Source: Cryobacterium sp. PH31-O1
Lineage (GTDB): Bacteria; Actinomycetota; Actinomycetes; Actinomycetales; Microbacteriaceae
NCBI RefSeq assembly: GCF_030063455.1
Contig: NZ_JASITB010000001.1
Span: 558,001-622,000, forward strand
Length of the DNA: 64,000 nucleotides
Direction of reading: 5' to 3'
How positions within the stretch are numbered: position 1 is the stretch's first letter; each line of letters opens with the position of its first letter. Below the pieces are notes generated by a model. It had not been told where the DNA came from and did not search any database. It was given only the letters and a program-made list of their open reading frames with translations. The position numbers and the translations under genes were made by a program. Below, one piece after another: positions 27,366-35,656 of the stretch.

Positions 27366-28941
27366 CTACCGTCGGCGGAGGTCGCCAATTGTTCGGTCGC
27401 CGAGTAGCCAACTCGCCGTGATGAAAAGTGCGACAACGCCGACCCCCGCGGTCATCAGCAGGATGGCCTGGCCGAGAAATCCTGTTGGCGTGCCGATGTG
27501 TGCCAGAAGGGACAGCCCGGCTACGGAACTGCTGATCGCTGCGCCGATTAGGCGGGCGTAGCCGAGGATGGCGGGGGCGCCCAACGGGGACGTGACCGCG
27601 GTTTCGGAGTGTCCGCTGTAGGGACAGCTGGGCGGTGAGCCAGCCCGCGAAGTTCGCGATAGAGATTCCTGCTGCGATTCCGACCACAGTGAGTTCCGGT
27701 GGAAGGAGGAGTGCCGCTGCGGAGCCAGCTGTGGAGAGTCCGGCGATGACGAGTTGGGTGGTGAAGGGGCCGCGGGCGTCCTGGAGTGCAAATGAGGTTC
27801 GGTTGAGCACGTAGGCCTGGCTGAAGCCGACGAGCCCGATCGCCAGGATCTGGAGTACGTGCCCAATAATCGGATTGCCAAAGAGCACCTCTGTGATCAG
27901 CGGGCCCAGTGCCACGAATGCTGCAGTGGCAGCGATCGCGACGTAGGCGACCGGCTTCATGGCCAGGTTGGAGAGTGCTTCGATCTCTGCGAGGTCATTC
28001 CGTGCGGCGGATCCGCTCATCCGCGTGTAGAGCGCCGTCGTCAGTGACACGGTCACGATCCCGTGCGGCAGGAGCATTAGCAGGTACGCGATTGAGAGAG
28101 AATTCAGGCTCGGTCCGTCGATGCCCAGCTGGTTGAGGATCTTCCCGGCACTATTGGCCACGTTGGAGGTGACTAGGTAGGCGGCCTGGCCAGCGATGAC
28201 GCCGAGGAGAGTCCAGCAGGCCAGTGTCGACATATGCCCGAGACCACCAACGCCCCAGCGGAATCGGAGCTGAAACCCGATTCTTCGCAGTGGGATCAGT
28301 AGCAGCAGAGCCTGGCTAGCGATGGCCAGGGTGGCGGAGCCACTGAGGACTGCGACCATCAGGGGGTTCCAGGAGCCAACAGGCCCCAGCCCAGATGGCA
28401 GCGCGAAGAGAAACACCAGGATCCCGCTGATCCCCAGCAGGTTGGAGATCGCGGGCGCCCACGCGGGGGCGCCGAACACGCCGCGCGCGTTGAGGACCTG
28501 GGACAGAACGGCGAATGCGATCAGGAAGAAGATCTGCGGCAAGCACCAGTACGCCATCGACGTTGCAAGGCCTCGCCACTGCGCCGACCAGGTCGTCGCG
28601 TAGATCCAGACGATGCCCGGCGCGAGCATGGTGAGGATGAGCGTGGCCAGGGCTCCGCCGACCAGGACGATCGTGAGGAGCCGGTCGGTGTTTTCCTGGC
28701 CGACCTGGCCGTCTTGTAAGTTCCGAACAATCTGCGGGACAAGCACAGCCCCCAATACGCCGCCAGCGATCAGAGCGACGAGATACGTGGGTGCTGAGTT
28801 CGCGCTTTCAAACGTTTGCCCACCGACCGCAGCGCTCGTCCCGCCGATGGCAGCCACGAGCAGGATCGCCTTGAGAAACCCCAGCGCCCGAGACACGAGC
28901 GTGGCCGCCATCATCGACCCAATGGAGCCGCGCGCACTCAT
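27366..28941 (-). pseudogene. MurJ-like lipid II flippase, frameshifted near the C-terminus
   Basis: The combined reading is about 525 codons with 12-14 membrane spans, the length of MurJ. MurJ/MVF landmarks include LVSRALGFLKAILL, GGVLGAVLVPQIVR and LMLLPHGIVTVSLTTALYTRMS. Near 27580-27600 (after LSLQRTLRNRG) the frame must change by one base to reach the hydrophobic end TSPLGAPAILGYARLIGAAI...LLGDRTIGDLRRR. Without correction the tail is a long Arg/Pro-rich shadow. It is an accessory MurJ homologue, either decayed or carrying a sequencing error. Confidence 0.75.
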
Positions 28942-29106
28942 CGGCCACACTCCACAGTGGCCATGAACGGTCGGCAGGCCGAAATAAAATCCCCCATGGG
29001 ATAACATTCCCACAGTCGCGGGCGATGCAACGTCCCCACCTATTCATCCGCTATGGCACGGCAGAGCGGGCGCTCACTGGTCCTGACCCAGAGTCCACGG
29101 TTGCGT

Positions 29107-29131
29107 CCCCGATGAGGGTTCGTCTTTGGGG
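29107..29131. repeat. Intergenic palindrome, copy 10
   Basis: CCCCGATGAGGGTTC...CTTTGGGG, with stem extending outwards through GTCC/GGAC. Confidence 0.7.
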
Positions 29132-29283
29132 GGACGACGCCTATGTACGGGCCGGGGTTCGCGCGGGTTCTGATCGATATCGAGATATCCGCGGCAGCTC
29201 AGCTGGCCGCAAAGAGGCGCGATGCCGCCGTCATGGGATGCTGAATAGTGTCAGTATCGGTCCCAGTCTTAGACGGCATCTTG

Positions 29284-29300
29284 GACCAACCATTTTGGTC
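29284..29300. promoter_or_regulatory. Inverted repeat upstream of cysteine hydrolase gene
   Basis: GACCAA-N5-TTGGTC, 31 bp before the GTG start. Candidate operator for an unlinked regulator. Confidence 0.45.
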
Positions 29301-29331
29301 ATTGACCTGAAATTATTTTGGAGCCTAAATC

Positions 29332-29901
29332 GTGATCCAACTACCCTCGATCGATGATTACACCGCCCTGATCGTCGTTGACGCTCAGCAAGGATTTGAC
29401 CACGTCGAATGGTGGGGACCCCGAAACAACGCGGACTGTGATCAGAACATCGCAGCGTTAGTGAACGAGTGGCACAGGCTTTCGCGACCGGTCGTCTTCG
29501 TCCAGCATAATTCCTCCAACCCGCTCTCCCCTCTGCACCCCAGCCACCCCGGCCATGCGTTGAAAAGCTACATGTCCGGCACTCCGGATCTATTGGTCCA
29601 GAAAACGGTCAACTCAAGTTTTCACGGCACACCCGATCTTGACTGCTGGCTTCGAGAAAACGCTATCTCGACCATTGTGATCTGCGGCATAACTACCAAT
29701 CACTGCTGCGAAACAACAGCACGCATTGGCGGAAACCTGGGATACACCGTCTACTTTGCTGTAGATGCGACCCACACATTTGACAGGACCGACCTCGAAG
29801 GTGGAATGATCAGCGCGGCGGAACTTTCCCGAGTCACCGCGATCAATCTTCACGACGAGTTCGCCACCATCGTTCTCTCGCACGAACTTCTCAACCACTG
29901 A
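29332..29901 (+). CDS. Isochorismatase-fold cysteine hydrolase
   Basis: 189 residues. The catalytic triad pattern of the family is complete: Asp in LIVVDAQQGFD, Lys in QKTVNSSFHG, Cys in ICGITTNHCCETTARIGGNLGY. GTG start with GGAG eight bases upstream. Family members hydrolyse amides or vinyl ethers (nicotinamide, ureidoacrylate, N-carbamoyl compounds); the substrate here is open. Confidence 0.85.
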   Translation: MIQLPSIDDYTALIVVDAQQGFDHVEWWGPRNNADCDQNIAALVNEWHRLSRPVVFVQHNSSNPLSPLHPSHPGHALKSYMSGTPDLLVQKTVNSSFHGTPDLDCWLRENAISTIVICGITTNHCCETTARIGGNLGYTVYFAVDATHTFDRTDLEGGMISAAELSRVTAINLHDEFATIVLSHELLNH

Positions 29902-29908
29902 AGACGTT

Positions 29909-29928
29909 CCGTTATGGTTCCCCTGCGG
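29909..29928. repeat. Intergenic palindrome, copy 11
   Basis: CCGTTATGGTTCCCCTGCGG, two bases short; shares downstream CCCCTCGA with copy 3. Confidence 0.65.
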
Positions 29929-29989
29929 ACACCCCTCGAAGTCGGCAAGCACGTTCAAAACGACCTCGGAGAGCACATTGAAACGACGT

Positions 29990-30011
29990 CCGCAGCACGT
30001 CCCCCGTGCGG
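29990..30011. repeat. 22-nt intergenic palindrome, copy 12
   Basis: CCGCAGCACGTCCCC...TGCGG. Confidence 0.65.
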
Positions 30012-30164
30012 AACGGGCGTGGGGCGGTTGTCATACGATCAGGGCCTTCCACGCCATTGGTTCACATCAACGGGGGCAGGGCCGTTGGCACGAAGAATCC
30101 GAGAAGATAGGGGGCACGAATCAACCGAGCGCGTCGATGGGGGGAGCTTGGCGCGATTACGGAT

Positions 30165-30422
30165 CTACCAGCCGCGCAGCCGCTCGAGGGCCGTGGACGC
30201 GGTCGACGATGATTCGATCACCTGGGCCGCGAAGAGTGCGTCCGCCTCCTCGACGGTCGCGAGCTGCAGCTCCCTCTTGAAGCCAAAATAGCCGAACAAG
30301 ACGCTCTTGCTCATCCCCTCGGCCTCGGCAAGTCTCGCGATTGAGAGCCCGCCGATTCCCTCGACGCTTGCGAGACGAACGACCGTAGGGTTGACGTACG
30401 CACGAATGATCGTGCTTACTGG
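30165..30422 (-). pseudogene. TetR-family regulator, N-terminal fragment
   Basis: The readable part is the TetR DNA-binding domain: VVRLASVEGIGGLSIARLAEAEGMSKSVLFGYFGFKRELQLATVEEADALF, then ALERLRGW and a stop. The whole ligand-binding domain is missing and no proper start codon precedes the helix. It diverges from the VOC gene, which it may once have controlled. Confidence 0.75.
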
Positions 30423-30441
30423 AATCCAGGAGGAACCATCA

Positions 30442-30834
30442 ATGACGATTTTCCCACCCATCGCCCATGTGGCGCTCACGGTACGAGACCTCGAGGTGAG
30501 CGTCCCCTGGTACACGGAGTTGTTCGAGGACCAGCCAGTGCTCGATGAGGACACCGGACCCTTCCGCCACGTCGTCTGGATGGTGAGCGGCACCCTCGTC
30601 GGTCTGCACCAGTTCCCCGACTCGGACGTGACGACGCCGTTCAGCGAGCGCCGTGCGGGCTTGGATCACGTCGCATTCGGCGTCGCGGACCGATCCGAGC
30701 TGGAGCTTTGGGAGAAGCGCCTGGACCAGCTCGGCGTCAGCCACGACACGATCAAGGACGCCGGATACGGGTCAGGACTGTCCTTCCGCGATCCCGACGG
30801 GCTGCCGCTAGAGTTCTTCGCGCCGCCGGCCTGA
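30442..30834 (+). CDS. VOC-family (glyoxalase/bleomycin resistance-like) protein
   Basis: 130 residues with two beta-alpha-beta-beta-beta modules. Metal-ligand positions fit His in IAHVALTV, His in LDHVAFGV and Glu in LPLEFFAPP. RBS AGGAGG lies nine bases before the ATG. Possible roles include dioxygenase, isomerase or binding protein; substrate unknown. It ends just before a strong hairpin. Confidence 0.8.
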   Translation: MTIFPPIAHVALTVRDLEVSVPWYTELFEDQPVLDEDTGPFRHVVWMVSGTLVGLHQFPDSDVTTPFSERRAGLDHVAFGVADRSELELWEKRLDQLGVSHDTIKDAGYGSGLSFRDPDGLPLEFFAPPA

Positions 30835-30849
30835 GAAGGAGCAGCACCG

Positions 30850-30893
30850 CCTTGGTTGAGTGTTCGGGGATAGGACCGAACGCTCAACTAAGG
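30850..30893. terminator. Large stem-loop after VOC gene
   Basis: Arms 30850-30867 and 30876-30893 pair at 16 of 18 positions around an 8-base loop. No T-run follows, so termination would be inefficient or Rho-aided; RNA stabilisation is an alternative. Confidence 0.65.
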
Positions 30894-31048
30894 CACGCAC
30901 GGGTGAAACCAGCGACTCTGTCGCTGGACGGCCGATCAGCCGGACCGGACAACGCTATCGGCCGAGCAGAATCCTGGCACAACGTCCTTATGACCGATCG
31001 TGTCACACGGTTGTGATTGCAGGCACGGGTGTCTTGGTGGACGTCCGT

Positions 31049-31570
31049 CTATCGGGCGCTTTCGGAAGTGGCCGAAAAGTCGAGCGATGTCAGGTACGCG
31101 GCGTTGCCGCGCATGGCGGGCTTGTACCGGTCAATCTCTTCCGAATGCACATGGTCGGCAAGCAGAGTGAGAAGGCTGCCGAGAGCGGTGTTGACACTGC
31201 CGGCCGCATGCAGGCTCAGAGATTCGAATGCGCCGAGGGCAACAGAGTCCGGAAACTCCCTGCGCGCTTGCGCGAACACCGTGACCGACTCATCGAGGCG
31301 GCCAAGGTTGCGGAGGGTGCTCCCGTATTGGAGGTAGCACCGGCGACGCACGTCCCCGTCGAGCCCTTCGGTCATCGCTCGCTCATAGAACCCCAGGGCG
31401 GTCGTCTCCTCGCCCGCGGTATCGTACGCACCGCCTACTTCGTAGAGGACTCGGGGGTCACGCGGGTGCATCTCGTAGACATGGAGAAGGGCGGCAATCG
31501 TTGGGCCCATATTGTCTCGGTCGCGAGCCGCGAAGATGCAGTCCAGCTCGATGTGCAGTTCGATACTCAT
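31049..31570 (-). CDS. Tetratricopeptide-repeat protein
   Basis: 173 residues. TPR-like helices are seen in DPRVLYEVGGAYDTAGEETTALGFYERAM and DVRRRCYLQYGSTLRNLGRLDESVTVFAQARREFP. It should be a cytoplasmic helical adaptor. No enzymatic motif; partner unknown. Confidence 0.72.
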   Translation of the reverse strand: MSIELHIELDCIFAARDRDNMGPTIAALLHVYEMHPRDPRVLYEVGGAYDTAGEETTALGFYERAMTEGLDGDVRRRCYLQYGSTLRNLGRLDESVTVFAQARREFPDSVALGAFESLSLHAAGSVNTALGSLLTLLADHVHSEEIDRYKPAMRGNAAYLTSLDFSATSESAR

Positions 31571-31701
31571 TGATGAGTGGCTCCTCGATTCGTGCCGGCC
31601 GCGCAGACGCGCGTGCTCAGGCTAGCTGCCGGACTTGATTCATTTGTCGTTCCACTGGAAACGGGGCGGGGGTCGGCGTTGACACAAATAGGGTTGGGGG
31701 C

Positions 31702-32361
31702 ATGTCGCATGCACTTCAACAGCTCTGGCCGCCGTTCGGATTGCTGATCGAATGCGGGTCACTATCTCTGTCTCCCGTTCGAGATTCCGATTTGCCCGAC
31801 CTTGTGACACTCGCACACGAAGGGATTCACGACTCCGCTGCGATGCCATTTGATTTTCCATGGACGGCCGGGACCCCCGACGAAGTTCGATTAAGGCTCC
31901 TGCAGTTCCACTGGGGGCGACGTTCTGCCATGACGCCAGTATCGTGGCAACTTGAATCCACAGTCCGTTTCGAGGGAGAAATCGTTGGTTGCCAAGGAAT
32001 TACGACCAGTGACTATCTCGTGACGAGAACCGGCGAGACAGGATCGTGGCTCGGGGCGAAGCATCACGGACGGGGCATCGGCACGCTAATGCGCCAAACT
32101 CTCTGTGCATTCATGTTCGACCATCTAGATGCATCTGAGGTCACGTCCGCCGCGTTCACCGACAACCCAGCGTCGCTTGCCGTGTCGAGAAAAGTCGGCT
32201 ACCGAGAGAACGGCCTGGTTCGCCGCCGGCGGCGCGAAGGTGAGATGGCTTTGAGCCAACAACTGACGTTGACTACCGAAACGCTCAACAGATCCGATCA
32301 GGAGTTACGCGTCACGGGCGTGCCTCAGCTACGTGAGTTCCTTGGGCTCGAATCGGTTTAG
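31702..32361 (+). CDS. GNAT-family acetyltransferase (RimJ/RimL-like)
   Basis: 219 residues. The acetyl-CoA motif is GSWLGAKHHGRGIGTLMRQTLC and motif B is TSAAFTDNPASLAVSRKVGYRENG. LSLSPVRDSDLPDL opens the fold. TAGGGT lies eight bases before the ATG (leaderless) although a G-rich run could serve as an RBS. Acceptor substrate unknown. Confidence 0.82.
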   Translation: MSHALQQLWPPFGLLIECGSLSLSPVRDSDLPDLVTLAHEGIHDSAAMPFDFPWTAGTPDEVRLRLLQFHWGRRSAMTPVSWQLESTVRFEGEIVGCQGITTSDYLVTRTGETGSWLGAKHHGRGIGTLMRQTLCAFMFDHLDASEVTSAAFTDNPASLAVSRKVGYRENGLVRRRRREGEMALSQQLTLTTETLNRSDQELRVTGVPQLREFLGLESV

Positions 32362-32475
32362 CCGCACGAATCACCTCATTAATTGAACCGCGCGTGCAGG
32401 TGCCCAGTAGACGTTCCCCTATCAGGCACCCGACTCAACTTCGATTGTGATGCTAACGGAGCTCACCTCAGACGA

Positions 32476-32514
32476 ATAAGGGGCTGCGCACATCTGCGCA
32501 ACCCCTTATGTTTT
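32476..32514. terminator. Rho-independent terminator between convergent genes
   Basis: Arms 32476-32490 (ATAAGGGGCTGCGCA) and 32495-32509 pair at 14 of 15 positions around CATC. GTTTT follows on the + strand. Confidence 0.88.
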
Positions 32515-32526
32515 GATCTCGGTCAG

Positions 32527-33167
32527 CTAGTCCGGGTTGATGTTGCAGTCGACCGCGGCTACCGGACCGTCAACAAACGGGCCGTACTGGGTGCCTCGGA
32601 AGGTCTGGTAGGCGATTTGGTCGTAGTCGTACGTAGTCCCGGTCACGCATCCTTCGAATCCGTTGACCGTTTGCACTGCGTTGTAGGGACTATCTGTTGA
32701 TGTGAACTCGCGTTGCTCGGTCATGATTCCACAGGGGAATCCATTGCACGTGCTACGGAGCACCATTCGGAGAGAGTGCAGATAGATCGCGTCGGCCGGC
32801 GCGCTGGAGCACAATTCTTGACCACCCCAGTAGAGCTCGTCGCCGAGTTTGGTGATGTCAACGAATGTGCCAGCGCAGATTCCCGCTTCGTATTGCGCAC
32901 TCACGTTGCCCGGCGCGGCGTCGGAGGGCAGCTGGAGAACCCAGTCGCCCGAGTCGTATAGGTAGAACTCAGCTCCGTTGGCATCGGTTTGGATGTTAGT
33001 GACCTTGCCATGGACATCGTTCTGCTGAAGAAATTCTTCAAAACGTTCGGTGCCGGTGCCGGGGCGGGTTCTGCTGTTGCGGCTTGGGCAGGCGCCGCCA
33101 TCACGACCGACCCAAGTATCAGAAGGCCGGCCGCGCTACTGATTATGCGCTTGAATCCAATTTTCAT
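32527..33167 (-). pseudogene. Secreted protein with signal peptide, frameshifted
   Basis: ATG 33167 has GGGGA upstream and starts a clean Sec signal peptide (MKIGFKRIISSAAGLLILG...APAQA). After a Pro/Ala repeat (PAPAPAP) at about 33050-33070 the coding frame shifts by one base. It continues as ERFEEFLQQNDVHGKVTNIQ and FYLYDSGDWVLQLPSDAAPG into the 125-residue Cys-containing C-terminal part ending AAVDCNINPD. The shift falls in a short GCACCG repeat, a slippage-prone site. No family recognised; either a phase-variable or broken secreted protein. Confidence 0.65.
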
Positions 33168-33259
33168 ATTGATCCCCAATCTCTATGCGTGGACTGTTCG
33201 TGCTTCCATACTTGCCTCAAGTTCGGGGGTATTCAAGATTGTCTTTGAGGCACACTCTG

Positions 33260-33586
33260 TTACCGGTGTCGGGAATTGAAGAGGGCGGCGACTCCCGGGT
33301 TCTTTTGCAATTCAGTGACCGTTTCAAGCGGTAGTTGTGTCGCGACGGCGATCTGATCGGCTGAGTACCCCTCTCGGCCCCAACACTCAATCAATGCATC
33401 AATCTTCACGCCCGTGGTGTCGGGGATGCGTTCCTCATGCCTAACTAGTTCCCACAGTCGTTCGAGTCGTTGGATGTCCGCAGCCGGTATTTCTGCGCGG
33501 TGCGTCCTATTTGGCTTGTGCAACTCGAACTGCCAGCCAGGGTGGCGGCCATCGTCTTCAATCTCGTCTCTATTGACCAAAATCAT
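33260..33586 (-). CDS. Hypothetical protein with C-terminal HTH-like segment
   Basis: 108 residues, MILVNRDEIEDDGRHPGWQFEL, ending in YSADQIAVATQLPLETVTELQ, which reads like a small helix-turn-helix. Adjacent ATGs (33589 and 33586) follow AGGAG; the second has better spacing. Function unknown. Confidence 0.6.
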   Translation of the reverse strand: MILVNRDEIEDDGRHPGWQFELHKPNRTHRAEIPAADIQRLERLWELVRHEERIPDTTGVKIDALIECWGREGYSADQIAVATQLPLETVTELQKNPGVAALFNSRHR

Positions 33587-33700
33587 CATCTCCTCGACAG
33601 TTCGGACACGTGTCTAAATCCATTGTTGCGCGGAGCTGGTACATTGTCGCGCTATGCGTGCACGCCACCGCCCGCGTTCGATAGCCCAATTGCTATTGCC

Positions 33701-33722
33701 CCGAAGGGGGTTCGGCTTGCGG
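33701..33722. repeat. 22-nt intergenic palindrome, copy 13
   Basis: CCGAAGGGGGTTC...CTTGCGG. Confidence 0.72.
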
Positions 33723-33843
33723 ACGCGTAAGGGCGCATTAGTAGCTGGCGCACACCTGTCGAGCGAGTCAATCAAATCTCCAGCAGTTCCCTTTCGATCG
33801 ACGGCGTGACTGTTTCTGGAGTTAAGTGGAAAGCGTCGAGCCA

Positions 33844-33876
33844 TTGACTTTCGATAGTGACCAATCGACAATCGAT
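33844..33876 (+). promoter_or_regulatory. Promoter and palindrome for the DUF2975-HTH pair
   Basis: TTGACT (33844-33849), 17-bp spacer, GACAAT (33867-33872), then the ATG seven bases on (leaderless). The palindrome ATCGA-CAA-TCGAT (33864-33876) overlaps the -10 box and could be the operator of the co-encoded HTH protein. Confidence 0.6.
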
Positions 33877-33878
33877 AG

Positions 33879-34361
33879 ATGGAACGAACTGAGATTGGCC
33901 CTTCAACAGCGGCGGCGACAGCGACCTGGCTGGCCATTGGACTACTCGGCATCCTCATTCTGGTGAGTGGAGCAACCCTGTTTCCTATCTCGGAATCGCT
34001 CGCAGTTGAGAATCCTGAATTCGCTCACCTACAAGCCCCGCTTCTCGCACTGGCTCTCGCTGTTGGACTGTGCGGGGAAACCCTTCTGGTCGCTACCGCC
34101 ATTCTCGTCGGATACATACGACAGGACCGGATCTTCGGTCACACAGCAGCACGAATGGTAAACCTGCTGATACTGACTGTCGTTCTCGCGACCATCTTGA
34201 CCGCATCCACCCTGGCATTCATTCCAGGACCGCCCGCACTTGCGATCGTGATCGTCGTGAGCGTCCTGGTAGGAATCACCCTCACCCTCGTTCTCATAGT
34301 TCTGCGGTCGCTGCTGCAACGAACAGCGCTCATGCGGGCCGAGCTCGACGAGGTGGTCTAA
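33879..34361 (+). CDS. DUF2975 membrane protein
   Basis: 160 residues with four spans (WLAIGLLGILILVSGATLF; LLALALAVGLCGETLLVATAILVG; LLILTVVLATILTASTLAFI; ALAIVIVVSVLVGITLTLVLIVL). The arrangement and downstream partner match DUF2975 proteins, which are habitually followed by a tiny Cro/CI-type regulator. The stop overlaps the next start as TAATG. Role unknown. Confidence 0.8.
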   Translation: MERTEIGPSTAAATATWLAIGLLGILILVSGATLFPISESLAVENPEFAHLQAPLLALALAVGLCGETLLVATAILVGYIRQDRIFGHTAARMVNLLILTVVLATILTASTLAFIPGPPALAIVIVVSVLVGITLTLVLIVLRSLLQRTALMRAELDEVV

Positions 34362-34582
34362 TGGCGGTCCGCATCCTCATCGACCGTCTGCTGGTCGAAC
34401 AAAGCATGTCAGTCGGAGACTTTTCAACAGCCATCGGCATCACCCCAGCCAACGTGGCAGTGCTCAAAAACGGACGCGCCCGCGCCATCAGATTTTCAAC
34501 CCTCGACTCGATCTGCCGAGTCCTCGACTGCCAGCCCGGCGGCATCCTGGTTTGGGAAGACGTGCCAGCCGTAGATCAATAG
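34361..34582 (+). CDS. Cro/CI-family (YozG-like) HTH regulator
   Basis: 73 residues. The XRE-type HTH reads ILIDRLLVEQSMSVGDFSTAIGITPANVAVLKNGRARAIRFSTLDSICRVLDCQPGGILVW, almost the entire protein. Translationally coupled to the DUF2975 gene. Probably autoregulates through the palindrome at 33864. Confidence 0.85.
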   Translation: MAVRILIDRLLVEQSMSVGDFSTAIGITPANVAVLKNGRARAIRFSTLDSICRVLDCQPGGILVWEDVPAVDQ

Positions 34583-34588
34583 GCATTC

Positions 34589-34610
34589 CCGCAGAGGGTT
34601 CGCCTTTCGG
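34589..34610. repeat. 22-nt intergenic palindrome, copy 14
   Basis: CCGCAGAGGGTTCGCC...CGG, seven bases after the HTH gene stop. Confidence 0.75.
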
Positions 34611-34643
34611 GACGGCCGCGGGGGTTCATGCGCGGGGCCGGGT

Positions 34644-35447
34644 TCAGGCCCAGGGCGGCGGGACCGAGGCGCCGCCGCGCAACGCCACCTGAAGGTTCAG
34701 ATCGTCTCCGGGCTGGAGTTGGCGGCTGGTCAGCGGGTTAAGGAAGCCGAGGTCGTCGAGCGTGATGCCGAAGCGGTCGGCGATGTCGTTGAGCGTGTCG
34801 CCGGCTACCGCACGGTAGGAGAGTGCGGCAGCATCGGCTGTGGCGGTGGTGCCGCTAGCACCGACCCGAATGCCCGTGTCGACGGCGAGTAGCCCGGGGC
34901 GGGTGTCCGGCACGTTCCAGGTGATTGTGCCGAGGGCCCGGGGAGTGAGCGCGCAGCCGTCTGGATCGGTCGTGCCCGGCGTACTCGCGGTGATGACGGC
35001 GGTCAGGTAGTAGCTGGGGTCGCCCCGGGAGAAGTCCCTGTCGCCCAGGCTCAGCCCAAGCTGATCGGCGTCCGTGGAGAGGTTGCCGAACGAGTAGCTG
35101 TACATGTCGGCCAGGCAGGTCGTAGTCTCCGACCAGGGGCTTAAGAACAGTTGTACGCCTCCGGGAACGTCCGAGCGGAAGTCCTTCAGCGCGACGTCGA
35201 ACCCGCCGCCTCCCGCGGTGATCACGACGGTTCCGGAGATGGTGTCGTCGCCCGAGGCCGGCGTGAGCTTGGCCGTGCCGATGACGCCGTCGGGGATGAC
35301 GACGTCGGCCATGTCGTCGGTCGGGGCCGGCGCATCCGTTTGGATCGCCGTTTCGACCGGCGGAGTCTCGGTCGTCGGGGGCGAGCAGGCCACCAGCCCG
35401 AGCACAAGAGCGGTGCTCCCCAGAACGGATGTCGTCAGTCGTGGCAT
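34644..35447 (-). CDS. LysM-domain lipoprotein
   Basis: 267 residues. Signal peptide with lipobox LVAC, then an Asp/Pro-rich linker and a beta-rich central domain. The C-terminal LysM motif is YRAVAGDTLNDIADRFGITLDDLGFLNPLTSRQLQPGDDLNL, which should bind peptidoglycan. RBS GGAGGGGA precedes the ATG. Cell-envelope protein, exact role unknown. Confidence 0.82.
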   Translation of the reverse strand: MPRLTTSVLGSTALVLGLVACSPPTTETPPVETAIQTDAPAPTDDMADVVIPDGVIGTAKLTPASGDDTISGTVVITAGGGGFDVALKDFRSDVPGGVQLFLSPWSETTTCLADMYSYSFGNLSTDADQLGLSLGDRDFSRGDPSYYLTAVITASTPGTTDPDGCALTPRALGTITWNVPDTRPGLLAVDTGIRVGASGTTATADAAALSYRAVAGDTLNDIADRFGITLDDLGFLNPLTSRQLQPGDDLNLQVALRGGASVPPPWA

Positions 35448-35553
35448 CAGGTCCCCTCCCCGCCGAGCCCAGTATGGCAGTCGGTCCTATTGTCGGTCCA
35501 GCCGAGGCTCGACCACCGAAGTGGCTCGACGCACCGAACTACTCGGAACCGTC

Positions 35554-35575
35554 CCTTAACACGTTCCGCTTGCGG
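35554..35575. repeat. 22-nt intergenic palindrome, copy 15
   Basis: CCTTAACACGTTCC...CTTGCGG. Confidence 0.65.
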
Positions 35576-35634
35576 GCGGTCCTGCCTGTCGAAATAGTGC
35601 CTCGACCGCGTTCTGGGAGCATCTGAAAAGCCGT

Positions 35635-35656
35635 CCGCTGATCGTCCCCCTTACGG
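35635..35656. repeat. 22-nt intergenic palindrome, copy 16
   Basis: CCGCTGATCGTCCCC...TTACGG; overlaps the last codons of the EamA pseudogene. Confidence 0.7.

Larger units (their letters stand above)
28942..29331. other. 390-bp stretch without a supported gene
   Basis: Contains one 22-nt-type palindrome (29107) and an inverted repeat at 29284-29300. No frame with coding character seen. Confidence 0.55.

Noticed and set aside
27175..27590. C-terminal extension of the MurJ frame
   Set aside because: After the frameshift point the frame becomes Arg/Pro-rich and opposes other ORFs; the hydrophobic continuation is in another frame.
29302..29330. Promoter TTGACC-17-CTAAAT before the cysteine hydrolase
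   Set aside because: The -10 box would sit directly against the start codon and overlap the RBS, and matches poorly.
17136..35656. Interpretation of the palindromes as integron attC sites
   Set aside because: The copies are only 22 nt and lack the RYYYAAC/GTTRRRY core pair; no integron integrase is present.
17136..35656. CRISPR array
   Set aside because: Repeats are dispersed by hundreds to thousands of bases with genes between them; no regular spacers or cas genes.
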